Below are positions 24,990 through 33,844 of a stretch of DNA of 64,000 bases, piece by piece; positions within the stretch are counted from its first letter, which is position 1, and each line of letters begins with the position of its first letter. The notes under the pieces were generated by a model. That model had not been told where the DNA came from, searched no databases, and worked only from the letters and a program-made list of their open reading frames with translations. The stretch comes from Chloroflexota bacterium (GTDB taxonomy: Bacteria > Chloroflexota > Anaerolineae > Aggregatilineales > Phototrophicaceae): assembly GCA_016223085.1 (NCBI GenBank), contig JACRPS010000013.1:8978-72977 (forward strand), read 5' to 3'. A program made the translations under genes and the position numbers.

Positions 24990-26189
24990 TTAGCGTCCGA
25001 ATGGGCGCATGGTGGTTAGATTGAGATCGGCGCTGCCGCTGTCATTTGGCTGCGCCCATGCCAGATAGAGGAACAGATCGCGGTCGGCGCGGATGGCGGG
25101 CAGGCCGATAAGGGACGTATTTTCGACGATAGTCTGATAGCCGGCGATGCGCCCCGCCTGAAAGTAAATGACCCCCAGCGCCGACCCCACCTGCGCCGCG
25201 ACCGGCAGCACGCCATACACGCCTGCCGGCGGCGAAGCCCAGCGCGCCCACTGGTCGCCCGCGCCCGCCGTGCTGGCCGTGCCGGTGTTAAAGCCGGTGA
25301 TGAACGGGCTGGCGTCATCTATAGCAACGCCGAGGCGTTCGGCCTGCCAGTCGCCTGTGTTCCACGCGCCGCTGGCCCAGCCGGTTTCCACCTGCCCGTC
25401 GGCACGGGTGATATTCCAGAACAGGTAGCCGTGGGTCCGGTCAGCGGCGGCAGCCAGGCTTTCCAGCCGGTCGCCAGCGGCAAGCGGAATCGCGGTGGTG
25501 GCGATGACAGCGTCAGCAGCGCCATCGTGAAACGACGCGCGGAACACCCGTCCGTCGGCGGGCCGGCGCCAATACAAAACCACGCCATCCGCGCCCTGAG
25601 CGAATGACGGCCAATCGGCATTGGCTGCCACCGGTGCCACCTGCTGGCGTGGGCGTCCCTGCGCGTCAACGTAAGCAGCAAACAGTCCCGGTTCGGCCAT
25701 CAAGCCGCCGCTGAATACCACCCAGAGCGAGCCATCAGCGTTTGGGACAACCGCGAAACGCAGCGTGCGCCGGTCAGATACAACCGTTGGTCCGCGGATT
25801 ACCGTCAACTGTGGCGACAGCAGCGCCGTGTACAGGCGCGGTTCGCCCTCAGCGTTGGCGTCCAGCCACAGCAGATGCAGGTGATCGTCGGCGGCAGGGA
25901 AAAGCTGCTGGCCGAAAGGATAAACGGGCGGCAGCGGCAGCACAACCGTCCCGGACAGGCCGCTGTTGGTCAGGTTGCGGCTGTCGTGGTGGACACCTCG
26001 CTCGTCCGCGCCGACCCAGACGGCAGTCACACCCGCGCTGCTGGCCCATAGCACGGGCGCGTCACCCTGTTCCGCCTGTCCAAAAGTGATGATCTGCCCC
26101 CAGGCGGATACCGGCGCAGTCACCGTTGCGGCTGCGCTGGCGCAGCTGGCCAGCATCAGCAACAGAGGCAGCAGCCAACGGCGACGCAT
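24990..26189 (-). CDS. Lipoprotein of unknown function, last gene of a five-gene operon
   Basis: The 399-residue protein starts with a lipoprotein signal: basic MRRRW, a hydrophobic core and lipobox LASC with Cys16. The rest is rich in beta strands and aromatic residues with repeated W and DG turns (DDHLHLLWLDANAEGEPRLY, DGSLWVVFSGG, DGVVLYWRRPADGRVF, HGYLFWNITRADGQ). This repetition suggests a beta-propeller, but I cannot assign a family. It is the fifth of five tightly spaced genes starting with the nitroreductase at 28035. Confidence 0.75.
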   Translation of the reverse strand: MRRRWLLPLLLMLASCASAAATVTAPVSAWGQIITFGQAEQGDAPVLWASSAGVTAVWVGADERGVHHDSRNLTNSGLSGTVVLPLPPVYPFGQQLFPAADDHLHLLWLDANAEGEPRLYTALLSPQLTVIRGPTVVSDRRTLRFAVVPNADGSLWVVFSGGLMAEPGLFAAYVDAQGRPRQQVAPVAANADWPSFAQGADGVVLYWRRPADGRVFRASFHDGAADAVIATTAIPLAAGDRLESLAAAADRTHGYLFWNITRADGQVETGWASGAWNTGDWQAERLGVAIDDASPFITGFNTGTASTAGAGDQWARWASPPAGVYGVLPVAAQVGSALGVIYFQAGRIAGYQTIVENTSLIGLPAIRADRDLFLYLAWAQPNDSGSADLNLTTMRPFGR

Positions 26190-26199
26190 CGGCTGTTGC

Positions 26200-26580
26200 C
26201 TAACTGCCGGTGAGTGGGGTCAGCCCGTCCGGTCCGGTATACCGGACCGGCGCGGGGGCATAATAAGCAATCGTCTGCACGATATGGCGGGCAATGTTGA
26301 GCGTGACGTTGGACAGCACCGCTTCCATCTGGCCGAAGTACAGCCCGACGTGGTAGCGTTCGTCGCCGTGAACCAGATGGCGCACCACCCAGCCCGCCGG
26401 GCCAGCCGCCCGCGCCGCCTTCGCCACTTCGACTTCGTTGATCCAGTTCCAGGGAATGGCCTGACCGTTGACGATGACTTCACCCGCGTAAGTGTCGAAG
26501 TGCTCCTGCACATAGCGCGCCTCTGCCGGGGTCAGGTCGTCGGGGCTGGGGAGCGCCTTCAGCCGCTGTAAATAAACCAC
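26200..26580 (-). CDS. Hypothetical protein in the nitroreductase/PLAT operon
   Basis: Not recognised. The 126 residues have no signal peptide or membrane helix. The protein contains GEVIVNGQAIPWNWINEVEVA and a following HGDERYHVGLYFGQMEAVL that suggest an alpha/beta soluble domain. The gene is spaced 11 and 10 bases from its neighbours, so it belongs to the operon. It may be a cytoplasmic partner of one of the enzymes encoded upstream. Confidence 0.7.
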   Translation of the reverse strand: MVYLQRLKALPSPDDLTPAEARYVQEHFDTYAGEVIVNGQAIPWNWINEVEVAKAARAAGPAGWVVRHLVHGDERYHVGLYFGQMEAVLSNVTLNIARHIVQTIAYYAPAPVRYTGPDGLTPLTGS

Positions 26581-26591
26581 GCCAATCCTTC

Positions 26592-26999
26592 CTATGCGCT
26601 GCTATCCGGCAGCACGGTGATGACGATTACTGCCGGCGCGCTGGCCGTGCCGTCCTGCCGGTAGGCGACCGCCGTCAGTGAGTGCAGGCCAACGCCCTGC
26701 GCCTGCCAGTTCATCACCACTGTAAACGTCGGCACGGTGACGCTGACCTGCGGTTTCCCTTCCTGATGCGGCAGATCATCCACCAGCAGTTCGACGCGTG
26801 CCACGCCCGCGCTACTGTCCGTCGCCAGCAATTCCACCATCAGTTCGCTGCCTTCCACGACGGTGCTGCCGTTCAGCGGGGCGCGAAATTCCACGCGCGG
26901 CGCGTCCGGCGTTGGCAGGGGAGGCGGCGTGCCCTGCTGCAAATTGCAGGCTGCCAGCAGACTGAGCAGCGCCGTCAGCAGCGCTAACAATCCACGCAC
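26592..26999 (-). CDS. Small lipoprotein with an Ig-like domain
   Basis: The product is a short lipoprotein: hydrophobic signal LLALLTALLSLLAAC with the lipobox cysteine, a PPPLPTPDAP linker, and one beta-sandwich domain resembling bacterial Ig-like repeats (LNGSTVVEGSELMVELLATD ... ARVELLVDD ... HSLTAVAYRQDGT). I start at GTG 26999, directly before the hydrophobic core; an ATG at 27035 is also in frame but would overlap the PLAT gene by 52 bases. It is likely exposed on the outer face of the membrane. Confidence 0.75.
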   Translation of the reverse strand: MRGLLALLTALLSLLAACNLQQGTPPPLPTPDAPRVEFRAPLNGSTVVEGSELMVELLATDSSAGVARVELLVDDLPHQEGKPQVSVTVPTFTVVMNWQAQGVGLHSLTAVAYRQDGTASAPAVIVITVLPDSSA

Positions 27000-27343
27000 G
27001 CCGACAGCCGTCCCGCTTCTTCCCGGCCCAGCCACTGGTTAAACGTGAATAGCCATTCCCGGTCGGTATCATCGTCTTTCACGCGCACCGTTTCGACGTA
27101 CCAGCCGGAGTCAGCGCTGGCGTCCTGCCCGATGCAGCAGCGGGTCAGGTCGCCCAGGTCGGGCACTTCCAGCACAAACTTGTCCACGCTGCCGGCTTCA
27201 AAGGCAAACACGTCCGGCGCGGGCAGGTGCAGCACGTCGGTGTAACCGGCGCTGCCAAAAAGCTGAATGAAGACGTTGGAGTCCGTGCCGCCCAAGGCTT
27301 CTTCCCCGGTTTTGACCCAGATGGTATAAATGTTGGTTTTCAT
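26984..27343 (-). CDS. PLAT/LH2-domain protein
   Basis: The 119-residue protein is a single PLAT (polycystin-lipoxygenase-alpha-toxin) domain: YTIWVKTGEEALGGTDSNVF at the start, FIQLFG, then DKFVLEVPDLGDLTRCCIGQD and WYVETVRVKDD. PLAT domains bind lipid or protein partners, often with calcium. It has no signal peptide. Its stop region overlaps the lipoprotein gene and its ATG overlaps the nitroreductase stop as ATGA. Stand-alone PLAT proteins in bacteria are uncommon and their roles are not known. Confidence 0.85.
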   Translation of the reverse strand: MKTNIYTIWVKTGEEALGGTDSNVFIQLFGSAGYTDVLHLPAPDVFAFEAGSVDKFVLEVPDLGDLTRCCIGQDASADSGWYVETVRVKDDDTDREWLFTFNQWLGREEAGRLSACVDC

Positions 27344-28035
27344 GGCCTGTCGCTCGTTTCATCCACCCGAACCAGAATATCCGCCAGTGCCTTTTTGCCG
27401 ATCACCGGCACCTGCGCTTCTGCCGCCGGGTAGCCGGTCACGACCAGCAGGTAAGGGCGTTCGTTGGCCGGGCGCTGAAGGATGTCATTCAGAAAGCCCA
27501 TTGGGCTGGGCGTGTGCGTTAGGGTCGCCAACCCAGCCAGATGCAGGCTGCACAGCAGCATTCCGACCGCGATACCGACCGATTCTTCGGTGTAATAATG
27601 TTTGATCTTGACTGGCTCGCCAGTATCCGGGTCTACTCGTAGCCCGTAAGCCTGCCGGAAGACGGCGATCAAATACGGCGCGTCCTCCAGGTGCGGTTTG
27701 TGCCAGTCCGTCCCCAGCGGCGCGAGCGCCTCCAGCCATTCCGCGCTCATGCGCCGTTCGTAGCTCTCGCGCTCTTCGATTTCGGCAGCAGCGCGAATCC
27801 GGCGTTTGGTGGCCGGGTCGCTGACGACGACAAACGTCCAGGGCTGCTGGTTCGCGCCGGAGGGCGCAGTTCCGGCGGTGGCGACGGCGTTGGCAATCAG
27901 TTCATACGGCACCGCTTCAGTGGAGAAATCGCGTACCGTGCGCCGCGTTTGCATCTGTTGGAGGAAGTGCTGCGACCGGCTGAGTTGCTCTTCCACTGAC
28001 AGGCGTTGAAAGTGAATCCGCTGAAATTGAGCCAT
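27340..28035 (-). CDS. Nitroreductase-family flavoenzyme resembling iodotyrosine deiodinase
   Basis: The 231-residue protein is an FMN nitroreductase of the iodotyrosine-deiodinase (IYD) branch. It has RRTVRDFS for flavin binding, [20 protein letters not shown], and the lid segment [12 protein letters not shown] followed by [16 protein letters not shown]. The three residues that bind the amino-acid substrate in IYD, Glu, Tyr and Lys spaced 4 and 21 apart, are present as Glu88, Tyr92 and Lys113. It may therefore reductively remove halogen from halotyrosines, or process a related aromatic amino acid. It heads a five-gene operon and is divergent from trmD. Confidence 0.87.
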   Translation of the reverse strand: MAQFQRIHFQRLSVEEQLSRSQHFLQQMQTRRTVRDFSTEAVPYELIANAVATAGTAPSGANQQPWTFVVVSDPATKRRIRAAAEIEERESYERRMSAEWLEALAPLGTDWHKPHLEDAPYLIAVFRQAYGLRVDPDTGEPVKIKHYYTEESVGIAVGMLLCSLHLAGLATLTHTPSPMGFLNDILQRPANERPYLLVVTGYPAAEAQVPVIGKKALADILVRVDETSDRP

Positions 28036-28127
28036 TGCCTCTGAACCCGTTTGATGCAGGCGCTATCATTATCCTGTTCAGCAGGCCGGGATGCAAGCTA
28101 AAATGGCAGTTGATAGGAGTTCTCGCT

Positions 28128-28868
28128 ATGCGGATTGACGTTCTAACGCTGTTCCCGGCCATGTTCCAGGGGCCGATGACCGAAAGTATGCTGTGGAAGG
28201 CGCGCGACCGGAAGCTGCTGGATTTGCGCCTGCACGACATCCGCGACTTCACCACCGACAAACACCGCACCGCCGACGACATCCCCTACGGCGGCGGCGG
28301 GGGTATGATTATGAAGGCCGAGCCAGTCGTCAGCGCCGTCGAGTCGGTGCTGGCGGATGCGGCGCCGGCCACGCCGGTGATCCTGATGACACCGCAGGGG
28401 CGTGTGTTTTCGCACCGGATCGCAAAGGAACTGGCAGCGCACGAACATCTGGTGCTGGTCTGCGGGCGCTACGAGGGGATAGACGACCGGGTGCGCCAGT
28501 TGGTTATCACCGACGAAATCAGCATCGGCGATTACGTACTGACGGGAGGCGAACTGGCGGCGATGGTCATTATTGACGCGGTGGTGCGGCACATCCCCGG
28601 CGTGCTGGGGGCGTTCTGGGCCGCCGACGAGGACAGCCACGCCGACGGTATTCTGGAAGGGCCGCACTATACGCGCCCACCGGTGTTTCGCGGGCTGGAA
28701 GTGCCAACCGTTTTGCAGCAGGGCGATCATGGTAAAATTCAACAGTGGCGGCGCGAGCAGGGTTTACGCCGTACCTGGGAGAACCGCCCAGACCTGCTGC
28801 TGCGGGCAAAGTTGACCGAAGACGAAAAATATCTGCTGGCCCGGTTCGCTGATGAGATGGTGAAGTAG
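28128..28868 (+). CDS. trmD: tRNA (guanine-N1)-methyltransferase
   Basis: The 246-residue protein is TrmD, which methylates G37 of tRNAs to prevent frameshifting. Diagnostic segments are the opening [40 protein letters not shown] and [15 protein letters not shown], which form the knotted AdoMet site. The ATG at 28128 has AGGAG 8 bases upstream. The usual partners rpsP, rimM and rplS are not next to it. The stop codon TAG (28866-28868) is part of a palindromic repeat. Confidence 0.96.
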   Translation: MRIDVLTLFPAMFQGPMTESMLWKARDRKLLDLRLHDIRDFTTDKHRTADDIPYGGGGGMIMKAEPVVSAVESVLADAAPATPVILMTPQGRVFSHRIAKELAAHEHLVLVCGRYEGIDDRVRQLVITDEISIGDYVLTGGELAAMVIIDAVVRHIPGVLGAFWAADEDSHADGILEGPHYTRPPVFRGLEVPTVLQQGDHGKIQQWRREQGLRRTWENRPDLLLRAKLTEDEKYLLARFADEMVK

Positions 28869-28894
28869 GGGCGGGTTTATAAAGCCGCCCCTAC
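28865..28894. repeat. GTAGGG-family palindrome that supplies the trmD stop codon
   Basis: A 30-base dyad with core GGTTTATAAAGCC; the TAG in its conserved left end is the stop codon of trmD. Confidence 0.85.
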
Positions 28895-28911
28895 AACCCG
28901 ACAGACCTTTG

Positions 28912-28940
28912 TTGAGGCAGCATCATTATTCCGTTATACT
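28912..28940 (+). promoter_or_regulatory. Predicted promoter of the roadblock gene
   Basis: TTGAGG (28912-28917), a 17-base spacer and TATACT (28935-28940). A small hairpin GAATCGC/GCGATTC (28952-28969) lies in the 5' leader. Confidence 0.6.
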
Positions 28941-29006
28941 GTGGTAGGGGTGAATCGCGGCTGCGATTCGCTGGACTGTCACGCACCAGAGAGGGTTTGA
29001 GCGGAC

Positions 29007-29411
29007 ATGGCTCAAGAGTTAACACGCGAACAACGGCTGGAACAGGCGCTCAAGACGCTGCACTATGCAGTTGAAGGGATCAAGGCGACCGTGATTGTTA
29101 ACATTGACGGCCTGCTGGTGGCCGCCTTTCCGCCGGGCGATGAAGAAAATCCGCATAAAAACCCCACCAGCAGCCCGCAGGTCGCGGCGATGTCGGCCAC
29201 GCTCATCGGTCTGGCCGAGCGCACGCTGGGGCGGCTGGCGCAGGGCGATCTGGAACGCCTGCTGATGGAAGGTGAAGAAGGCACAATGGTGGTCTATCCC
29301 GCCGGGCGCGCCTCGCTGGCGGTGCTGGTCCAAAAAGACGCACGCATGGCGCACGTCCTGTTTGCGACCAAAAAAGCGGCGGCGGATGTCGCCCAGATTC
29401 TCGGCTACTGA
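29007..29411 (+). CDS. Roadblock/LC7-domain protein
   Basis: The 134-residue protein is one roadblock/LC7 domain: an opening helix, then GIKATVIVNIDGLLVAAFPP, a helix with VAAMSATLIGLAERTLGRL, and the strand EGTMVVYPAGRASLAVLV. Bacterial members of this family (MglB-like) bind and regulate small Ras-like GTPases or serve as scaffolds. No GTPase gene is in the window. It converges with the FHA protein gene 6 bases away, and both families work in signalling. Confidence 0.87.
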   Translation: MAQELTREQRLEQALKTLHYAVEGIKATVIVNIDGLLVAAFPPGDEENPHKNPTSSPQVAAMSATLIGLAERTLGRLAQGDLERLLMEGEEGTMVVYPAGRASLAVLVQKDARMAHVLFATKKAAADVAQILGY

Positions 29412-29417
29412 CGGACG

Positions 29418-30467
29418 TTACTTTCGCCCTGACTGGAAGTACAAGCGCAGCACCATTTGTCCCAAACGGACTTCATCACCGTCGCGTAGCTGGTAAGGTC
29501 GGTGCGCGTTCAGCCGCGTGCCGTTCAGGAATGTGCCGTTGCTGCTGCCGAGATCGGAGACGTGAAGCTGCCGGTCCTGAAAGCGGATGGAAGCGTGGCG
29601 GCGGCTGACACCCATCCGGTAGCCAGCATAGGCCGTTAAATCCACGTCCGGCATGGCGCCGGTATTCGGGTCACGCCGCCCCAGGATGATCTCCGCCTTG
29701 GGGAAAACCAGCATCGGCGTGGCTGCGCCTTCAATTTCAAACCGCAACACCATATTTTCGGTAAAGACGCTGCTGCCGGCACTGTCAAGCGCTTTGGTCT
29801 GCCCGGTGTCCAGCAGCCGGTTGCCATCAGACGCGGCAGTGTCCTGATCGCGCTTCAGATCGCGCGTGCCGAGTACTGTCTGTTTGCCGGTGGTCAGGTT
29901 GGTGCCACAGTTTTCGCACAGCAGCACGCCGGGACGGTTGCGGTGGCCGCAGGTGGGGCAGATGGTGCCGCCGCTGAAGCCGGGTTTCGGCGGAGGAGGC
30001 AACGGCGCGGTTTGCGGGGGCTGCGTATCCAACAGCGGCGAGGGTTTTAAGATGTCGGCCAGTGATGGCAGGGCCGACGTAGCTGCCGGTTCTTCCGGTA
30101 GTTTCAGGGATTCATCCGTAATCGGCACCGTGAACGGACTGCTTTTCACCGGCTCCTGTGGCGCGGCATCGGTGGCGGGTTTTTTGTCGTCTGCCGCTGG
30201 TGGCGGGGCAGCCGGCTTCACCTCAGCCGGTGTACCGTTGCTAACCGGCGCGGCGGCTGGCGCAGTCGCCGAGGGGCTGCTGTCAGCGGGCTTCGCCGTG
30301 ACCTGGTCTTCTGCCGGCGCGGCAGATGACGCTGGCGGATTGCTGTCAGCGGGCTTGGCGGCAGCCGGCTCCTCAGCCTGCGCTTCCGATTTGGAAGCTG
30401 CTGGAGGCGGAGTATCGGGCTTCTCAGGCGCGCCGGCAGCCTGTGGCTTTTCCGGTTGATCGGTCAT
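29418..30467 (-). CDS. FHA-domain protein with zinc ribbon and disordered N-terminus
   Basis: The 349-residue protein has three parts. Residues 1 to about 165 are low-complexity, rich in Pro, Ala, Glu and Lys with repeated EPAAAKPADSNP-like units. A zinc ribbon follows (CPTCG ... CENCG). The C-terminal FHA domain has the phosphothreonine-binding loops ILGRRDP, GVSRRHASI and SDLGSSNGTFLNG. FHA domains bind phosphothreonine, so this is probably an adaptor in Ser/Thr-kinase signalling. It is divergent from the GT39 gene and convergent with the roadblock gene. Confidence 0.87.
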   Translation of the reverse strand: MTDQPEKPQAAGAPEKPDTPPPAASKSEAQAEEPAAAKPADSNPPASSAAPAEDQVTAKPADSSPSATAPAAAPVSNGTPAEVKPAAPPPAADDKKPATDAAPQEPVKSSPFTVPITDESLKLPEEPAATSALPSLADILKPSPLLDTQPPQTAPLPPPPKPGFSGGTICPTCGHRNRPGVLLCENCGTNLTTGKQTVLGTRDLKRDQDTAASDGNRLLDTGQTKALDSAGSSVFTENMVLRFEIEGAATPMLVFPKAEIILGRRDPNTGAMPDVDLTAYAGYRMGVSRRHASIRFQDRQLHVSDLGSSNGTFLNGTRLNAHRPYQLRDGDEVRLGQMVLRLYFQSGRK

Positions 30468-30505
30468 AACGGGTTTTAGCCTGGTTGGATGAAATTTATG
30501 TTACT

Positions 30506-30535
30506 ATTCTACTGTGGTGTTTCGTTTTGATGCAA
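30506..30535 (-). promoter_or_regulatory. Predicted promoter of the FHA gene
   Basis: On the minus strand TTGCAT (30535-30530), an 18-base spacer and TAGAAT (30511-30506), about 40 bases before the start codon. Confidence 0.5.
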
Positions 30536-33223
30536 GTAGGCTCCGCCAACATCTTAAGAGAAGTATCTGTTTTGTTACAATACCCTCGTCACCGATTTGG
30601 CCTGATTCTGATTTTCCTGCTGGCTGCCGCCGTCCGGCTGTACCACATCCAGACGCAAAGTATCTGGTTTGACGAGGGTTGGTCGGCCTATGCCGCCGTC
30701 CAGCCGACGCTGCGTGACGTTGTCGAAGCCGAGCCGACCAATCCGCCATTGTATTATCTGCTGCTGCACATCGCCATGCGCGGCTTTGGCGACAGCCCGC
30801 TGGCGCTGCGCTACTTTTCGCTGCTGTGGGGGCTGCTGGTGGTTGCGCTGGCTTACCAACTTGGACGCCGCCTGTTTGACGCCCGCGCCGGATTATGGAG
30901 CGCGCTGCTCGTCGCGTTCAATCCGCTGCTGTGGTGGGCGTCACAGGAGGCGCGGATGTACACGCTGTTGGCCGCGCTGGTGCTGGTCGCCGCGCTGGCA
31001 TTTCACCGCCTGCTCACCCGCCCGACTCGCGCCGCGTGGCTGGTGCTGTGGGGTGCGGAACTGGCGCTGCTCTACAGCCACAATACCGGCCCGGTGATTG
31101 GACTGTGGCTGAACGCTGCCGCGCTGCTGGCGTGGCTGATCTACCGCAGCGTTCGACGCCCTGATTGGCGTTACTGGTTGCTGGGTCAGCTTGCGGTCGC
31201 GCTGTTGTGGTCGCCCTGGTTGGCCAGCCGCTTCGTGCTGCTGGGCGAGGCCAACAGTGCCGTGACCAGCGCGCCGCTTCTCAACGTTGGTTTTTTCAGC
31301 CGGCTGTGGCAGGGGCTGTGGGCCGGTTCGTGGTTGATGGTCGGGCGTGAAACCGCCGTTAACGTCCTGTCCGTCATCCTGTTTGTTCTTACGCTGATCG
31401 TGATTCCCTGGCGCAAGGCCGCCGCGCGCTGGCTGGTCGCCCACGTTCTCATCCTGACCGCCGGCCTGCTGCTCGGCCTGCTGGTGCTCGGCAACGAGAT
31501 TCACGGGCGCTATCTGGTGATGATCGCGCCGCTGCTGCTGGTGGCAACCGGTGCGGGTTTTGTGACGCGTGCAGGGACACAATATATCGTGTCCCTACCT
31601 CTCGCGGCGATTTTCCTGTTCACGTTCGTGCTGTCGGTTCACCTGAATACCGTCAATCCCGCCTACCAGCATGATGACGCGCGCGGCATGGTGCAGTACT
31701 ACGCGGATAACCTGACTGCCGACGACACGGTACTGGCGTGGTCGTATGCCGACCGCTACGACCTGTGGTACTACTGGAATCGTCTCGGCGTGAAGGCCAA
31801 ATGGGTTACGCTGCCCGAAGGCGCTGACCTCGACGCCGTGCTGCCGCTGCTGCCCGAACGCGGCGACGTGGCGCTCAACGTGTGGTACACCCAGCGCGCC
31901 GATTATCGCGGCATGATGGGCTGTATCCTGGGGCAAGGGACGATCAACCCGCCGGAGCAGTTCACGGTCTACGGCATGAGCAATTTATTATATCGTGCGC
32001 CGTCGCTCGATCTGCCGCAACTGCGGCCATTTGAGGCGGTTTCTGGCCCTGCCCGCATAGTCGCGCTTGGCGAACTGCCGGAAACAAGCGCCGATCAAGC
32101 TTTATGCCTGCCGCTGCAAATCACATTGTCGTCCGATGTAGCCGTTGATCTGAAAGCTGCTGTCATCGTCCACAACCCACTCGGTTGGGAAATCGCCCGC
32201 GCCGACGCCGTTTTTGCTGATGCTGCCCAGCGCACCAGTTCGCAGCTTCCGGCAGGAACGGCGCTCACGGCCTATCCGCTGCTGCGCCTGCCCGTTGGCG
32301 CACCGCCTACGTACTACCTCGTTACGTTGCGCCTGTATGATGAGCGGCGTCAGCCGTCCGGTTATGACTTTGCTGTTCCTGATAGGCCGCCAACCAAAGA
32401 TGTGTCGGTAGCAATCTGGAAACCCGAACCCGGAGCGGATTGGTCACAGGTGAAGCGTGAAACTGATTTACCGGTTCAGGGGAATTGGCCTGCGATCAAC
32501 GGCTGGCGTTTGCTGGCGCATGACCAGCAAGGCGGCACCGTTCATAATGGCGATAGAGTTCATATGGCGTTGTTATGGCAGGGTAGGGGTGATTTACCAG
32601 AGCTTAAATTGGTCGGTGACGGCTGGCAGGTCAATGTTCCCGGTTTCTTCGCTTCATCACAACCAGACAATGAACAGGATACGCTGCGATTGGATTGGCG
32701 CGATTTTGCGATACCGATTGATGCGCCCACTGGTGAAGCTGAATTACGCCTTCCTGACGGCACGGTGCTTGCACGTTACACGATTGAAGTGCTGCCCGCG
32801 CTGCTTCAGCCGCCCGCGTTTGAAACCCCCATAAATGCTGAATTCCCCGGCATGGTTATTCTTGTTGGTTTCACCCTGCACGGCGATTCGTTTGACCGCT
32901 CGCAGCCGGTGCCGGTCACGCTGGTCTGGAAAGCCGATCAGCCGTCGAATATGAGCTACACCGTTTTTGTCCAGTTGATTAATGCCGAAGGCCGCGTCAT
33001 TGCCCAGAGCGACTCTATCCCGGCACAGTCGCAGCGCCCGACCACCGGCTGGCGTCGCGGAGAATATATTGTGGACGAACACGCGCTCGCTTTCCACGAT
33101 GACGCTACGCCCGGAATGGTGAGCCTCATTGCCGGGCTGTACGACGCCAGTACCGGACAGCGCGTGACGCTCGCTTCCGGTCAGGATTACGTCACGCTGG
33201 CAGAAAATATCATGATTCGATAA
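30530..33223 (+). CDS. GT39-type membrane glycosyltransferase with large outer domain
   Basis: This protein of about 897 residues belongs to the PMT/ArnT-like superfamily. After a short head comes the first helix and the diagnostic loop TQSIWFDEGWSAY with the catalytic-type aspartate, then NPPLYYLLLHIAM and some ten membrane helices to about residue 360. Roughly 500 residues of soluble beta-rich sequence follow, including two similar blocks near the end (MVILVGFTLHGDSFDRSQP, LVWKADQPSNMSYTVFVQLI). It likely transfers a sugar from a lipid carrier on the outer face of the membrane. The start is uncertain: ATG 30530, a farther upstream codon, or TTG 30572 are all possible. Confidence 0.82.
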   Translation: MQVGSANILREVSVLLQYPRHRFGLILIFLLAAAVRLYHIQTQSIWFDEGWSAYAAVQPTLRDVVEAEPTNPPLYYLLLHIAMRGFGDSPLALRYFSLLWGLLVVALAYQLGRRLFDARAGLWSALLVAFNPLLWWASQEARMYTLLAALVLVAALAFHRLLTRPTRAAWLVLWGAELALLYSHNTGPVIGLWLNAAALLAWLIYRSVRRPDWRYWLLGQLAVALLWSPWLASRFVLLGEANSAVTSAPLLNVGFFSRLWQGLWAGSWLMVGRETAVNVLSVILFVLTLIVIPWRKAAARWLVAHVLILTAGLLLGLLVLGNEIHGRYLVMIAPLLLVATGAGFVTRAGTQYIVSLPLAAIFLFTFVLSVHLNTVNPAYQHDDARGMVQYYADNLTADDTVLAWSYADRYDLWYYWNRLGVKAKWVTLPEGADLDAVLPLLPERGDVALNVWYTQRADYRGMMGCILGQGTINPPEQFTVYGMSNLLYRAPSLDLPQLRPFEAVSGPARIVALGELPETSADQALCLPLQITLSSDVAVDLKAAVIVHNPLGWEIARADAVFADAAQRTSSQLPAGTALTAYPLLRLPVGAPPTYYLVTLRLYDERRQPSGYDFAVPDRPPTKDVSVAIWKPEPGADWSQVKRETDLPVQGNWPAINGWRLLAHDQQGGTVHNGDRVHMALLWQGRGDLPELKLVGDGWQVNVPGFFASSQPDNEQDTLRLDWRDFAIPIDAPTGEAELRLPDGTVLARYTIEVLPALLQPPAFETPINAEFPGMVILVGFTLHGDSFDRSQPVPVTLVWKADQPSNMSYTVFVQLINAEGRVIAQSDSIPAQSQRPTTGWRRGEYIVDEHALAFHDDATPGMVSLIAGLYDASTGQRVTLASGQDYVTLAENIMIR
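31571..31598. repeat. GTAGGG-family palindrome inside the GT39 coding region
   Basis: AGGGACACAATATATCGTGTCCCT has one mismatch to the perfect dyad. It is translated in frame as GTQYIVSLP, in the loop before a membrane helix. Confidence 0.85.
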
Positions 33224-33227
33224 TGTT

Positions 33228-33256
33228 GTAGGGGAGGGTCTCAGACCCTTCCCTAC
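33228..33256. repeat. GTAGGG-family palindrome, core GGTCTCAGACC
   Basis: A 29-base dyad with one mismatch just after the GT39 stop and 27 bases before the ATL gene. Confidence 0.85.
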
Positions 33257-33282
33257 ACGTGCACAGAAAGGACAGGCGCAAG

Positions 33283-33735
33283 ATGGACTCCCCGCCCGAC
33301 CCAAAAGCCTACGCCGAAATCGTCTGGAACATTGTCCGCCAGATTCCGCCGGGCACCGTGACCACTTACGGCCAGATCGCATCCATGATTCCCGCGCCGG
33401 CTGGTGTCGCGCCGGAGGATTACACCCGCCTGGCGCCGGTGTGGGTGGGCAAGGCCATGAATGCCGTTTCCGCCGCCGATACGCCAGACATTCCCTGGCA
33501 GCGGGTCATCAACAGCCAGGGCGGCATCAGCCTGCCGGAAGGCAGCAAGGTCGCCGCCGAACAGCGCGCCCGCCTGGAACGCGAGGGGGTGATGTTCGGC
33601 AAAAATGGCCGCGTTGATCTCAACCGCTACGGCTGGGACGGCCCGAACGCTAACTGGCTGGCAGAACATGGTCTGCTAACGCCGAAGCCGCTGAAGAAAA
33701 ATGATGCAACCCCCCAGCAGCCGCGCCTGTTTTAG
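33283..33735 (+). CDS. Alkyltransferase-like (ATL) DNA-repair protein
   Basis: The 150-residue protein has the DNA-binding domain of O6-alkylguanine-DNA alkyltransferase: IPPGTVTTYGQIASM, the arginine-finger region AVSAADTPD, and the active-site block. That block reads IPWQRVI, with Trp where the alkyl-accepting Cys (PCHR) would be. Proteins of this kind bind alkylated guanine and flag it for nucleotide excision repair rather than repairing it. AAGGACAGG before the ATG at 33283 supports this start. Confidence 0.88.
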   Translation: MDSPPDPKAYAEIVWNIVRQIPPGTVTTYGQIASMIPAPAGVAPEDYTRLAPVWVGKAMNAVSAADTPDIPWQRVINSQGGISLPEGSKVAAEQRARLEREGVMFGKNGRVDLNRYGWDGPNANWLAEHGLLTPKPLKKNDATPQQPRLF

Positions 33736-33793
33736 CCTGAATGGAACGTTTCGCGCCCGACTATTTTCCCGACTTTTATATGATCTGCTTCAA

Positions 33794-33822
33794 TTGACTT
33801 TTTCCCGCGCCCGTGTTACCCT
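33794..33822 (+). promoter_or_regulatory. Predicted promoter of the cobalamin-transport operon
   Basis: TTGACT (33794-33799), a 17-base spacer and TACCCT (33817-33822) directly upstream of the riboswitch. Confidence 0.55.
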
Positions 33823-33844
33823 CATACTATCGTTACCAAAGAGC

